Source: an uncultured Christensenella sp.
GTDB taxonomy: Bacteria > Bacillota > Clostridia > Christensenellales > Pumilibacteraceae
Reading direction: 5' to 3'
Assembly: GCA_910577945.1 (NCBI GenBank)
Contig: CAJTNI010000005.1
Location: 9,000 to 72,999, forward strand
Length of the DNA stretch: 64,000 bases
Shown here piece by piece: positions 34,551 through 43,295 of the stretch; positions within the stretch are counted from its first letter, which is position 1; each line of letters begins with the position of its first letter. A program made the translations under genes and the position numbers. The notes beneath the pieces are model-generated. The model had not been told where the DNA came from, made no database searches, and was given only the letters and a program-made list of their open reading frames with translations.

Positions 34551-35666
34551 ATGAATATAAGCTTGTTGAGCGCCGTTAACTATTACGGTTTGATAATAGC
34601 GTGCGGAATAGTGATTTGCGTGGTGGGCGCGTACTTTGCGGCCAAGCACCGCGGCATAGAAGGCGATATCGTAATCGATATAATCGTCATATGCTTGCCG
34701 CTCGCTATATTGGGCGCGCGCATATATTACGTTATTTTCGACGCGATTGCGGGCAACCATTGGACGTTTTCCAAGTTTTTCGGTTTCAGCGGCGAGGACG
34801 GGCATTTCGTCGGCTTGGAGGGCTTGGCGATTTACGGCGGACTAATCGGCGCGGTTATCGGAGCGGTTATACTGTGGCTGTGGAAAAACCGCAAGAAGAA
34901 CCCCGAGAACAAGCGCATAACGTTTTTGCAAATACTCGACTTGGGATTTACATTTATCATACTCGGTCAAGCCGTAGGGCGGTGGGGCAACTTTGCCAAC
35001 CAAGAGGCGTACGGCGGCGAGATAACCAATCCCGCGTTGCAGTTTTTCCCGATAGGCGTGTTTATAGAAAAGGAAAGCGCGTGGCATTACGCGACATTCT
35101 TTTACGAGTCGCTGTGGAACACGATAGGCTTTGCCATACTGCTGTACTTGTATTTGGGCAAGTACAAGAGCTTCGACGGATTCAACCTCTTCGCATACTG
35201 CATATATTACGGTATAGGCAGAGCGTGGATAGAGGGCTTGCGTACCGACAGCCTGTGGCTGGTGCCGCCGTCGGGCGGGTTCGCGGGAATACGCGTGAGT
35301 CAGTTGTTGAGCATACTGCTGATACTGTTCGGCATAGGCGCGATAATTTTCCATATCGTGCGCGCCAAAAAGGCGGGCAAAAAGACGTTTATCTTCGTAA
35401 ACCGCGCCAAGCTCTGCGACGAGTATTACGGATACGAAAAGACCAAGCTCGCGCACCCTATGCCCGACATAACGTTCTTTAAGGACAGAAACAAGCAAAA
35501 GAAGGATAACGTGATTGTTGACGAGAACGGCGTCGCCATTCGGCTCGACGATACGCCCGATAACGACGGCGGCATCGAAACGCCGCGCGAAACACCCGAC
35601 GAAAAGATACGCGCAACGGCGCAAGCGGAGTCGGAGGAAGAGTATGAAGACAAGTGGGACGACTGA
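34551..35666 (+). CDS. lgt: Prolipoprotein diacylglyceryl transferase with C-terminal extension
   Basis: The 371-residue membrane protein has seven or so hydrophobic segments. It carries the Lgt signature G-R-W-G-N-F-A-N-Q-E-A-Y-G-G near residues 145-158, with the essential arginine and asparagine, and G-A-R-I-Y-Y early on. It transfers diacylglycerol from phosphatidylglycerol to the lipobox cysteine of prolipoproteins, of which this window encodes at least nine. Beyond the usual end (about 270 residues) it has roughly 95 extra residues, charged and acidic near the end, in the cytoplasm. The next gene starts 23 bases inside its 3' end, so it heads an operon with pncB. Confidence 0.93.
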   Translation: MNISLLSAVNYYGLIIACGIVICVVGAYFAAKHRGIEGDIVIDIIVICLPLAILGARIYYVIFDAIAGNHWTFSKFFGFSGEDGHFVGLEGLAIYGGLIGAVIGAVILWLWKNRKKNPENKRITFLQILDLGFTFIILGQAVGRWGNFANQEAYGGEITNPALQFFPIGVFIEKESAWHYATFFYESLWNTIGFAILLYLYLGKYKSFDGFNLFAYCIYYGIGRAWIEGLRTDSLWLVPPSGGFAGIRVSQLLSILLILFGIGAIIFHIVRAKKAGKKTFIFVNRAKLCDEYYGYEKTKLAHPMPDITFFKDRNKQKKDNVIVDENGVAIRLDDTPDNDGGIETPRETPDEKIRATAQAESEEEYEDKWDD

Positions 35667-36204
35667 CGGCGTAGACGGGGTGCTCCCTCTCACTAAAAAG
35701 CAAAAAATCGCGGGCAACGTGTCGATGGGAGTGCTGCTCGTGGCGGCGGGCGTAATTCTCGCGTTGGCGGGCGCGGGCGTGATAAACGTTTCCGTGCGCA
35801 AAATCGCAGCGGCGACGATATTGCTTGCATTCGGTACGGGAGTGCTTATCGGCGCGCTCATAGCAAAAAATTCCATATCCATGTGGATTGCGGGCGTCAT
35901 ACTGTCGTGCGCGCTTACTTCGCTTTTGGTCGCGGTCACGCCCGCGTCGTATTACAATCTTTTCCCGATATATATCGCCGCGCCCGCGGTCGGCTGCGCG
36001 CTGTCCGTGATATTCGCGGACGCCAAGCTCGCTTGCGTCAAGTGCGGCGTGTTTTTCTCTGTGCTCGCGGGATTGTTCGCGCTTGCGTCCTCGGGGCTGT
36101 GCGGCTGGGGGCTTACGGGCGGACTGATTGCGGCTTTCGGCGGAGTGTGCGTAATCGCGTACGCCGTCGGTATTTTTTTGAAAAAGGACCAAGATAATGC
36201 GTAA
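35644..36204 (+). CDS. Six-helix membrane protein of unknown function
   Basis: The ATG at 35644 lies behind GGAGGAAGAGT within the 3' end of lgt. The 186-residue product shows six hydrophobic segments between residues 25 and 182 and almost no loops, with no recognisable motif. It overlaps the nicotinate phosphoribosyltransferase start by eight bases, so all three genes are translated from one message. A carrier or sensor role in this NAD/lipoprotein operon is possible but there is no direct evidence. Confidence 0.6.
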   Translation: MKTSGTTDGVDGVLPLTKKQKIAGNVSMGVLLVAAGVILALAGAGVINVSVRKIAAATILLAFGTGVLIGALIAKNSISMWIAGVILSCALTSLLVAVTPASYYNLFPIYIAAPAVGCALSVIFADAKLACVKCGVFFSVLAGLFALASSGLCGWGLTGGLIAAFGGVCVIAYAVGIFLKKDQDNA

Positions 36205-37621
36205 TCTCACAATGATGACCGATTTCTATCAGCTCACAATGATGAACGGATATTTCTTGGAGGGGAAGGCTCGGGAGACTGCGGTTTTCGACGTGTTTTT
36301 CCGTCAGAAAAGCACCATGAATTACGCCGTTTTCGCGGGGCTCGACCAGGCAATCGACTATATCAAGGAGCTGCATTTCAGCGCGGAGGATATCGAGTAT
36401 CTGCGCTCGCTGGGCACGTTCGACGCAGGGTTCTTGGATTATCTGTCGGGCTTTAAGTTCACGGGCGATTTGTACTCGGTGCGCGAGGGCGATATCGTCT
36501 ATCCGCAAGAGCCTATAATAATAGTAAAAGCGCCGTTAATCGAGGCGCAGCTCATAGAAACGGCGTTATTGAATATCGTCAGTCATCAAACGCTCATCGC
36601 CACCAAGTCGGCGCGAATAGTGTCGGCGGCGCGTGGCAAGAGCGTGGTGGAGTTCGGGCTCAGGCGCGCGCAAGGCCCGGACGCGGGCATTTACGGCGCG
36701 CGCGCGTCGATTATAGGCGGCTGCAACGGCACTAGCAACGTGCTCACGGGACAAATGTTCAACATTCCCGTAAAGGGCACGCATTCGCATAGCTGGGTAA
36801 TGAGCTTCCCGAGCGAGCTCGACGCGTTCCGCGCGTTTGCCAAAACGTATCCCGACGCCTGCTTGCTGCTCGTGGATACATACGATTCGGTGCAGGGCAT
36901 AAAGAACGCGATAACCGTTTTCGACGAGCTCAAAGCGGCGGGGCACAAGCCCGTAGGCATTCGCTTGGATAGCGGCGATTTGGCGTACCTGAGTAAGCTT
37001 GCGCGAAAAATGCTCGACGATGCGGGCTTTAACGACGCTATCATCTTCGCGTCGGGCGATATAGACGAGTATTTGTTGGAATCGCTGTTTTCGCAGGGCG
37101 CGAAAATCGACGTGTACGGCGTAGGCACAAAGCTGATTACGAGCGAGGATATGCCGTCGCTCGGCGGCGTGTACAAGCTGTCGCAAATCACGCTCGACGG
37201 CAAGACCGAGCCGCGCATGAAGATATCCGATTCGATAGTCAAGGTCACGAACCCCGGGCTTAAAACGCTGTATCGGTTGTACGACAAAAAGAGCGGCATG
37301 GCGGTTGCCGATTTGATTGCGCTGGACGGCGAAAAGCTCACCAAGCCGCTTACGCTGACGCACGAGACCGAGCGCTGGAAAACGACGACGCTCGACGACT
37401 ACGACGCGCGGTGCATGCTGCATAAAATATTCGATAACGGCAAGAATGTATACGAAAGCCCCGCGCTAGACAAGATAGTCGAGTTTGCCAACGCCGAAAA
37501 GGCGAGGTTTTGGGACGAGTACAAGCGCATAGACAATCCGCAGATTTACAAGGTGAACGTTTCCGACGAGCTGTACAGCTTGAAGCACACCATACTCAAA
37601 CAGCACAGACACAAGAAATAA
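36197..37621 (+). CDS. pncB: Nicotinate phosphoribosyltransferase
   Basis: The 474-residue cytoplasmic enzyme opens with L-T-M-M-T-D-F-Y-Q-L-T-M, the classic NAPRTase head. It carries V-E-F-G-L-R-R-A-Q-G-P-D-A-G near residue 155, G-T-H-S-H-S-W-V with the phosphorylated histidine near 197, and I-R-L-D-S-G-D-L near 258. It makes nicotinate mononucleotide from nicotinate and PRPP with ATP, the salvage entry to NAD. The start overlaps the preceding membrane-protein gene. Length matches the Firmicute PncB/YueK group. Confidence 0.93.
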   Translation: MRNLTMMTDFYQLTMMNGYFLEGKARETAVFDVFFRQKSTMNYAVFAGLDQAIDYIKELHFSAEDIEYLRSLGTFDAGFLDYLSGFKFTGDLYSVREGDIVYPQEPIIIVKAPLIEAQLIETALLNIVSHQTLIATKSARIVSAARGKSVVEFGLRRAQGPDAGIYGARASIIGGCNGTSNVLTGQMFNIPVKGTHSHSWVMSFPSELDAFRAFAKTYPDACLLLVDTYDSVQGIKNAITVFDELKAAGHKPVGIRLDSGDLAYLSKLARKMLDDAGFNDAIIFASGDIDEYLLESLFSQGAKIDVYGVGTKLITSEDMPSLGGVYKLSQITLDGKTEPRMKISDSIVKVTNPGLKTLYRLYDKKSGMAVADLIALDGEKLTKPLTLTHETERWKTTTLDDYDARCMLHKIFDNGKNVYESPALDKIVEFANAEKARFWDEYKRIDNPQIYKVNVSDELYSLKHTILKQHRHKK

Positions 37622-37657
37622 CGTACGAAAGCCGACAAAGATTGCTTGTAGGGAATA

Positions 37658-38296
37658 ATGGACGGTAAAAAGAAGGTATACACAAAAGCCGATTTCGACG
37701 CGTACGCCGAGGCGGTCAAGCACGAGTTGGAGCAGGTGTTGTTGCGTCAGCGCGAGCGTATCGACGAGCTGCGCACGCAGTTGGACGCCGCCGAAAAAAA
37801 GGTCGCGGACAACGAGAGCAAGAAAGAGCTTGTGTACAAGGCGATAACCGCCGCGCTCAAAAAGGCGGACGATATCGAGCGCGTCACGCTCATCAAGTAC
37901 AATCAGGAAATAGCGCAATTAAAGAGCTTTCACAATAGATGGGTGGGATACTTTAACCGCATAATGGCGCAATACCCGCTCGACGACGAGCTTGCCGCGG
38001 CAAGCAAGGTCAACGGCAGAATCGCCGAGGTGCTCGGCAAAACGGGCGACCTCGACGAGCAATACCGCGCCGAGCGCGAGCGGCTTATGCAATCGGTCGC
38101 GGACGACGACAGCTTCGACGTGTCGGAGGCGAGCGCGGCGGCAGCGGAGTCTGCCGCACAGTTTGCCCAAAGCGCGACGGACGACGAGTATAAGGACCGT
38201 TCGCCGTCGGGATTTTCCATAGCGGAGGCGTTGCACCCCAAGGACGACTTAATGGACATTATGCGCGAGCTGGGCGTAATAATGGACGACGAATAA
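37658..38296 (+). CDS. Coiled-coil protein of unknown function
   Basis: The 212-residue product is strongly charged. Residues 8-60 form a heptad-rich coiled coil (V-K-H-E-L-E-Q-V-L-L-R-Q-R-E-R-I-D-E-L), then a helical middle. A Ser/Ala/Glu-rich region (about 150-175) and a short conserved-looking tail ending D-I-M-R-E-L-G-V-I follow. It superficially resembles DivIVA-type cell-division proteins but lacks their N-terminal signature. A GTAGGGAA site precedes the ATG. It lies 36 bases after pncB and closes the operon before a strong terminator. Confidence 0.6.
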   Translation: MDGKKKVYTKADFDAYAEAVKHELEQVLLRQRERIDELRTQLDAAEKKVADNESKKELVYKAITAALKKADDIERVTLIKYNQEIAQLKSFHNRWVGYFNRIMAQYPLDDELAAASKVNGRIAEVLGKTGDLDEQYRAERERLMQSVADDDSFDVSEASAAAAESAAQFAQSATDDEYKDRSPSGFSIAEALHPKDDLMDIMRELGVIMDDE

Positions 38297-38306
38297 GATT
38301 TGGCTT

Positions 38307-38351
38307 AAAACGCAAAGCGCGCCCGAACGTGATGGGCGCGTTTTGCGTTTT
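38307..38351. terminator. Very strong bidirectional terminator
   Basis: Eighteen-base arms (38307-38324 and 38334-38351, one G-U pair) start with AAAACGC and end with GCGTTTT. They separate the coiled-coil gene from the convergent exported-protein gene. Confidence 0.85.
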
Positions 38352-38358
38352 AAAAATA

Positions 38359-39055
38359 TCATATAACGTTTTTTACGCGCAGAACAATGACGGCGACGGC
38401 GAACGTCGCGGCAATCCCCGCCCATATTCCGAATACGATTAAAAGCGTGTGGTCGCGCGGTTCTTTCGGCAGCGGAGCATATTCCTCGGACGCAACGGTC
38501 GTAAAGGTCAATTCGGTTTGCGGTAAGCCGTCGAGGCGGGCGGTGCAAACGCCGTTTTCGCAAGCGAGCGCGACGGACGAATTTTTTATTTGCAGCGGCG
38601 ACGCGATTTCTATATCGAGCGTGCCGAATTGCGCCCAGCATGAGGCGGGCGACAGCAGATACGTGTACGTGTGCATTTCGGCGTCGTGTTTTCGCGTGAT
38701 TAACGGATACACGGGTGCGGTGGAATTTACGACGGACGCTTTTGCGGGAACGTGCAACGAATATTCGTACCACAACATTGTTTTGCTTTCGAGCGAAGCC
38801 AACGCGTCGCACGGCTTTGCGAGCGCTTTCGTATACTGCTTTGGGCGTGTCGGCGATATCGAAGGCGAGACGTTCGCCGACGACTGTGAGCGGGCATTCT
38901 CCGACGGTGATTACGGCAGGGCCTGCCGCGCCGCGCCACGAGTATGGCGCGGAGTTTGCGCGCGCCCGATAGGCGGGCGTCGGCATTGCGACCGATGCGC
39001 CCGCGATTGACAGTATCGCCGCTGCCGATATTGCGTAAAGCTTGCGTTTTTGCAT
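38359..39055 (-). pseudogene. Frameshifted gene for an exported, C-terminally anchored protein
   Basis: The reverse-strand frame from 39055 has a GAGG site and a signal peptide (A-A-A-I-L-S-I-A-G-A-S-V-A). It reads sensibly to about 38815 (D-I-A-D-T-P-K-A-V-Y-E-S-A). The protein then continues in another frame (A-K-P-C-D-A-L-A-S-L-E-S-K…) to a stop at 38359, with a membrane helix near the end (L-I-V-F-G-I-W-A-G-I-A-A) and a short basic tail. One missing or extra base near 38810-38820 joins them into about 230 residues. It is either a recent pseudogene or a sequencing error. The family is not recognised. Confidence 0.6.
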
Positions 39056-39222
39056 TTTCGCGTACCTCGACGAGGCAAAGCGTGTGTCGCTTCGATTATT
39101 GCTACTACGCTATATACAACACCGCAGCGCAAGATTTGTCCCGTAAGCGACGCGTGCGAAACGGAAATTATTATTACATGGCGGTCGCGTTGTCGGCGGG
39201 GTAGAGCAAAAGATTTTCGCAG

Positions 39223-39255
39223 AAAAAAATCCCGTACGGCGTTGCGTACGGGATT
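39223..39255 (-). terminator. Terminator of the S20 gene
   Basis: A hairpin with arms AATCCCGTAC and GTACGGGATT (39229-39238 and 39246-39255) is followed on the reverse strand by a run of T (39223-39229). Confidence 0.85.
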
Positions 39256-39268
39256 GCTTGTTCGATTA

Positions 39269-39856
39269 TTATTCGGCTTTGTCCGCTTCGGGCTTTTCCT
39301 CGGTCGTCGCTGCCGCGGCGTCCTCGGCTTTTGCTGCCTTTTTGGCGGCGGTCTTTTTGGGCGCTTTCTCCGCCTTTTCCTTTACCGCTTTTTCCTTCTT
39401 TTCCTTGGCGGGCTTTTCCTCGGCTTTTTCCTTGGTAGCCTTTTGCTTTTTCTGCTCGGCTTTTTCCGCTTCTTTTTCGAGCTGCTTGGCGCGGAACTCG
39501 GCGCGGGCTGCCTCGCGCGCTTCCTTGGCGGCGCGCGCCTTTTCGGCGGCGATGGTCTTGTTGTCCTTTTTGACGACGACAGTTACCTTGCCGCTCTTAA
39601 TATCGCTGAGCCGCTTGGAGATAGCCGACTTCTTGTTGGCGGCTGCGTTTTTGTGAATGATGCCCGCCGTAACGCTCTTGTCGATAATGGACATAGTGAG
39701 GGGGAGAAGGCGCTCTGCCTCCTCGATATTGGCGGAATCGATTGCTTTATTAAACGCCTTGATGGCGTTGTTCATTTTGGAACGGTCCGCTCTGTTGCGA
39801 GCGTTTTTCTTTTTTGTAATCAGCACGCGCTTTTTTGCGGATTTGATGTTGGGCAC
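39269..39856 (-). CDS. rpsT: 30S ribosomal protein S20 with long charged C-terminal extension
   Basis: The first 85-90 residues are a normal S20 (M-P-N-I-K-S-A-K-K-R-V, R-N-R-A-D-R-S-K-M-N-N, G-I-I-H-K-N-A-A-A-N-K-K-S). S20 binds 16S rRNA early in small-subunit assembly. About 105 further residues follow, composed almost wholly of Ala, Lys and Glu and ending in an acidic, Ala-rich tail; S20 is usually under 95 residues. The start codon is GTG with AAAGGAG eight bases upstream. The extension is in frame and ends directly before a terminator, so it is not an assembly artefact of a neighbouring gene. It is divergent from gpr, as often found in Firmicutes. Confidence 0.93.
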   Translation of the reverse strand: MPNIKSAKKRVLITKKKNARNRADRSKMNNAIKAFNKAIDSANIEEAERLLPLTMSIIDKSVTAGIIHKNAAANKKSAISKRLSDIKSGKVTVVVKKDNKTIAAEKARAAKEAREAARAEFRAKQLEKEAEKAEQKKQKATKEKAEEKPAKEKKEKAVKEKAEKAPKKTAAKKAAKAEDAAAATTEEKPEADKAE

Positions 39857-39972
39857 GGTATGAACTCCTTTCTCTCGTTTTTATCAATAATGATTATAGC
39901 ATATCGTACGGCCTTTTGCAACTGTTAAACGGCATTACGTTTAAAAAATTTTCTTTTACAAACAATAAATTT

Positions 39973-40740
39973 ATGGAAAATCGCGGAATTTTAACCGACA
40001 TGGCAGTCGAGTTTTGCAAAAGCGCGAAAAATCGCGACGACGGAGTAATCAGTTATTACGAGGTTGAGGTGGACGGCGCGCTTGCCAAAAAGCTCGCGCG
40101 GCCTCAGGGCAGGTATACGACGCTGGAAACGCGCGCCGTCGTTACGGGCAGGACGGACGATTACGGACGCGTTACCGAGGCTTTGGGCGCGTGCATACGC
40201 GAATACTGCAAGGGCGCGGATAAAATCATGGTCGTGGGGCTCGGCAATCCCGACCTGACCGCCGACGCGCTCGGCGACCGCGTTTTCAAACGGCTTATAA
40301 TAACGCGCCACCTCAATCCCGACAAATACGTGTGCGCGCTCACGCCCAACGTGCTCGGCATGACGGGCATAGAGAGCTACGATATAATATCCGCCGTATC
40401 GGCAAGGGTCAAGCCCGACGCGCTCGTCGTGGTGGACGCCCTGACGGCCGCCGCGCCGAACCGCATAGCGTCGGCGTTTCAGGTGACGGACAGCGGCATA
40501 ACCCCGGGGAGCGGCGTGGAAAACCACCGACGCAGGCTCGACCGCGCGTCGCTCGGCGTAAACGTGGTGTCGGTGGGCGTGCCGCTCGTCGTGTATTCGT
40601 CCACAATCGCCAAGGAGTATTGCGACGGCGCGGAGGAAACGGGGCGGGACATGATAGTAACGCCAAAGGACGTGGATATACTCGTCGAGGATTGCGCCAA
40701 GATAATAGCGGGCGCAATCAACGGGCTGACGGGCGTTTGA
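39973..40740 (+). CDS. gpr: Spore germination protease GPR
   Basis: The 255-residue product carries the GPR landmarks: T-D-M-A-V-E at residues 8-13, V-V-G-L-G-N-P-D-L-T-A-D-A-L-G, I-I-T-R-H-L, G-M-T-G-I-E-S-Y-D-I-I, V-V-V-D-A-L-T-A, D-S-G-I-T-P-G-S-G-V and the end T-P-K-D-V-D-I-L-V-E-D. GPR degrades small acid-soluble spore proteins at germination. It is about 100 residues shorter than the Bacillus protein, mainly in the C-terminal half, and has very little sequence before the T-D-M-A-V-E cleavage region. No Shine-Dalgarno is visible at this ATG, and an in-frame TTG at 39916 would lengthen the N-terminus. It marks the organism as a spore former. Confidence 0.9.
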   Translation: MENRGILTDMAVEFCKSAKNRDDGVISYYEVEVDGALAKKLARPQGRYTTLETRAVVTGRTDDYGRVTEALGACIREYCKGADKIMVVGLGNPDLTADALGDRVFKRLIITRHLNPDKYVCALTPNVLGMTGIESYDIISAVSARVKPDALVVVDALTAAAPNRIASAFQVTDSGITPGSGVENHRRRLDRASLGVNVVSVGVPLVVYSSTIAKEYCDGAEETGRDMIVTPKDVDILVEDCAKIIAGAINGLTGV

Positions 40741-40810
40741 CGCGCACATAGCTCGGGCTTTGCGTGCGAACGCGCGCACCGCTTTGACTTGGAGCGCATA
40801 TATAAAACGT

Positions 40811-41530
40811 ATGCGCGAAAATCCTATCGGCGTATTCGACAGCGGCGTGGGCGGGCTGTTTGTGCTCAACCGCCTTGCTGCCGCGCTGCCGAGCGAACGG
40901 TTTATCTATCTTGCCGACGAGGCGAATATGCCGTACGGCGTAAAAGACGACGGCGAAATCAAGCGTGCGGCGTGCGCGTGCGCGAGCACGCTGTTTTCCA
41001 TGAACTGCAAAGCGTTGGTCGTGGCTTGCAATACCGCGACGGCGGTCGCCGTGGACGATATAAGACGGTTGTATCCGAATAGGATAGTAATCGGATTGGA
41101 GCCCGCTGTCAAGCCGTGCTGCAACGAGCTCGGAAAAAACGGGTATGCCGTCGCGCTCGTTACGCCCGCAACGGCGGAATCGCGAAAGTTCAAGAGGCTC
41201 GCCGCGGCGGCGGGCGACCGTCTCGTGAGCGCGCCGCAGCCGCATTTGGCGCGCATGATAGAGGAAAACGTTTGCGATTTGTCCGCCGTCGAGCCGTACG
41301 TGAAGGAAATATTAAGCCCGTACGAAACAGCCGAATCGGTGATACTCGGGTGTTCGCATTACTCGTGCATTGCGAACGCGGTCAAGCGGTTTTACGGCGG
41401 GAACATAAAAATATACGACGGCGCGGACGGCGCGGCGGCGCGGCTGTCGTACTGCCTCGCGCTCGCGGGCTTGCTCGCGCCGCAGTGCGAGACGGGGTCG
41501 ATGCGGTTTTTGAGCACCGCTCGGGCGTGA
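40811..41530 (+). CDS. murI: Glutamate racemase
   Basis: The 239-residue product starts P-I-G-V-F-D-S-G-V-G-G with the catalytic Asp-Ser pair. It has D-E-A-N-M-P-Y-G near residue 36, the first catalytic cysteine in V-V-A-C-N-T-A-T and the second in L-G-C-S-H-Y-S (commonly G-C-T-H-Y-P). It supplies D-glutamate for peptidoglycan. The start is chosen by the family N-terminus; no ribosome-binding site is clear. It follows gpr by 70 bases, and a hairpin follows the stop. Confidence 0.9.
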   Translation: MRENPIGVFDSGVGGLFVLNRLAAALPSERFIYLADEANMPYGVKDDGEIKRAACACASTLFSMNCKALVVACNTATAVAVDDIRRLYPNRIVIGLEPAVKPCCNELGKNGYAVALVTPATAESRKFKRLAAAAGDRLVSAPQPHLARMIEENVCDLSAVEPYVKEILSPYETAESVILGCSHYSCIANAVKRFYGGNIKIYDGADGAAARLSYCLALAGLLAPQCETGSMRFLSTARA

Positions 41531-41548
41531 CCGCGCGGGCTGACCGCG

Positions 41549-41584
41549 CGCAATTCGCGAGTGCTTCGGCATGCGCGAATTGCG
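41549..41584 (+). terminator. Terminator after murI
   Basis: Perfect 11-base arms CGCAATTCGCG and its complement (41549-41559 and 41574-41584) are followed by a T-rich stretch (ATTATTCTT). Confidence 0.75.
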
Positions 41585-41740
41585 ATTATTCTTAGCGGAC
41601 AAGCCCTTTGTAATGTAATAAAGCTTATAAATAGTTTACTCTTACTAATTAAGTTGAATTTGCGTCTATGATAAAATTAAGTACGAATACGGCGACCGAG
41701 GGGTGCGCGCGTAAATCTTATCGGGAAAACGGAGAGAATT

Positions 41741-43276
41741 ATGAAAAAGGCGATTGCTGTGTTGTTGTCGGCGGTAATGGCGCTGTCGACGGCGGCTGCG
41801 CTCGGCGCGTGCGCGGGTACGAGCGGTAAGGACGGTAAGGACGGAATAAACGGCACTAACGGAGTTAACGGAGCGGACGGAATGAACGGTACGGACGGCA
41901 AGGACGGAGCGGACGGAATAGACGGGGTCGACGGCAAGTCGGCATACGAGCTGTTTTGCGAGGCGCACCCCGATTATACGGGCGACGAGGCGCAATGGCT
42001 CAAAGATTATGCGAGCGGCAAGCTCGCCGATTCCAAGTATTACGGTATCGTGTCGTTCGGCAGAGATTTCAACGGCACGGTTACGGCGGGCACGGCGACC
42101 TCGGACGGGTCGACGCTGTCGCTCGACAGCTGCGTAATCAAGCTTAACGAGGCGGTCGTGCTGCCCACTGCGGAGAATGCGGAGTGGGAGATAAGCATCG
42201 GCGGCGTGCTCGCCAACGGCGGGGGCAGCGCGGAGCTTTTGGCGAGCCTCGATAAATCCACCGTCGGGAGAATTTATTTCGGCGTGTACGCGGACAAAAA
42301 CCTCGCTTACCTCGGCGCGAATATAGGCGGAATTTACTTTAATTATTGCTGGAACGTGAGCGGCGACAAAATCAAATCGGCGCACGAATACACGTTGCGG
42401 TATAAGGACGGCGTGTACGGGCTGTCGGTGGACGGCGGCAAGTTCGACAGGTTTTCCACGCTCAACAACAATCAGTCGAACAGCGTAAATATCTCCGACG
42501 CGGTCGTCGCGAGCCGAGACTTTAACGACAAGGTACGCGCGATAACGGGGCAGGATTATTTCGAGTTTACGAGTATCGGCGCGGACACGCACAAGTGCTC
42601 GTGCAAGCTGAATTACATAGACGCGAAAACCTCGTCGATTTACACGTACGAGAACGCGTCCAAGCACCCGCTCTACGGCAAGACCGTTTACCATTTGGGT
42701 TCGTCCATATCGTACGGTTATTCTAACAACGGCGTATCGTTTGCCGAGCAAATCGCGTCGCTTACGGGCAGCAAATACGTCAAGCAGACGGTGAGCGGCA
42801 CGACGCTTTCCACCGTTTATGCCGATTCGTACGTCGAGCGCTGGGCAAACTTTACGTTCGACGACGCGCCCGAGTTTTTGGTTTTGCAGTTAAGCACAAA
42901 CGACTTTACGCGCGGCGGCATCGACTTGGGCTCGGTCACGACGGCGCAGTCGGGGTTCGACACCAAAACCGCAACGGGCGCGATTGAGCACATTATCGCC
43001 GAGACCAAAAAGAAATCGCCCGACACGCAAGTGGTAATTTACACCTGCGCGGTCAAATCGGGTTGGGGCGCGAGACAGCAGTACGCGGGATTTATAAACA
43101 CCAATCTGCGCATGCTGCGCGAAAAGTGGGGCGTGACGGTAGTCGATTTGTTCAACGCTCAAACGGTGAATACCACGGCGTGGATGAGCGACGACATTCA
43201 CCCCAACGGCGCGCAGTACGCAAACCTTTTTACCGTACGCATGATAAACGCCATGACCGAGGCGTGCAAAAAATAA
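41741..43276 (+). CDS. SGNH/GDSL-hydrolase lipoprotein with collagen-like stalk
   Basis: The 511-residue product has a lipobox L-G-A-C (Cys24), then about 13 Gly-x-y triplets (G-K-D-G-K-D-G-I-N-G…, residues 28-67) forming a collagen-like stalk. A beta-sandwich of the LamG/glucanase type (about 85-285) follows. The SGNH hydrolase domain has nucleophile Ser322 in L-G-S-S-I-S, the Asn block L-S-T-N-D-F and the catalytic pair D-D-I-H-P-N-G. SGNH enzymes in such loci remove acetyl or other acyl groups from polysaccharides at the cell surface. GGAGAG precedes the ATG. The cytoplasmic GH31 gene follows after 19 bases, so they form an operon. Confidence 0.82.
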   Translation: MKKAIAVLLSAVMALSTAAALGACAGTSGKDGKDGINGTNGVNGADGMNGTDGKDGADGIDGVDGKSAYELFCEAHPDYTGDEAQWLKDYASGKLADSKYYGIVSFGRDFNGTVTAGTATSDGSTLSLDSCVIKLNEAVVLPTAENAEWEISIGGVLANGGGSAELLASLDKSTVGRIYFGVYADKNLAYLGANIGGIYFNYCWNVSGDKIKSAHEYTLRYKDGVYGLSVDGGKFDRFSTLNNNQSNSVNISDAVVASRDFNDKVRAITGQDYFEFTSIGADTHKCSCKLNYIDAKTSSIYTYENASKHPLYGKTVYHLGSSISYGYSNNGVSFAEQIASLTGSKYVKQTVSGTTLSTVYADSYVERWANFTFDDAPEFLVLQLSTNDFTRGGIDLGSVTTAQSGFDTKTATGAIEHIIAETKKKSPDTQVVIYTCAVKSGWGARQQYAGFINTNLRMLREKWGVTVVDLFNAQTVNTTAWMSDDIHPNGAQYANLFTVRMINAMTEACKK

Positions 43277-43295
43277 CTCTACGGGAATACCGCTT

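Noticed and set aside
39930..39972. Sigma-G promoter for gpr
   Set aside because: The AACAATA stretch only loosely resembles a forespore -10 and no matching -35 is present at the right distance.
40784..40810. Leaderless promoter for murI (TATATA six bases before the ATG)
   Set aside because: The nearest -35-like hexamer (TTGACT) is only about nine bases away, so the promoter pair is not convincing.
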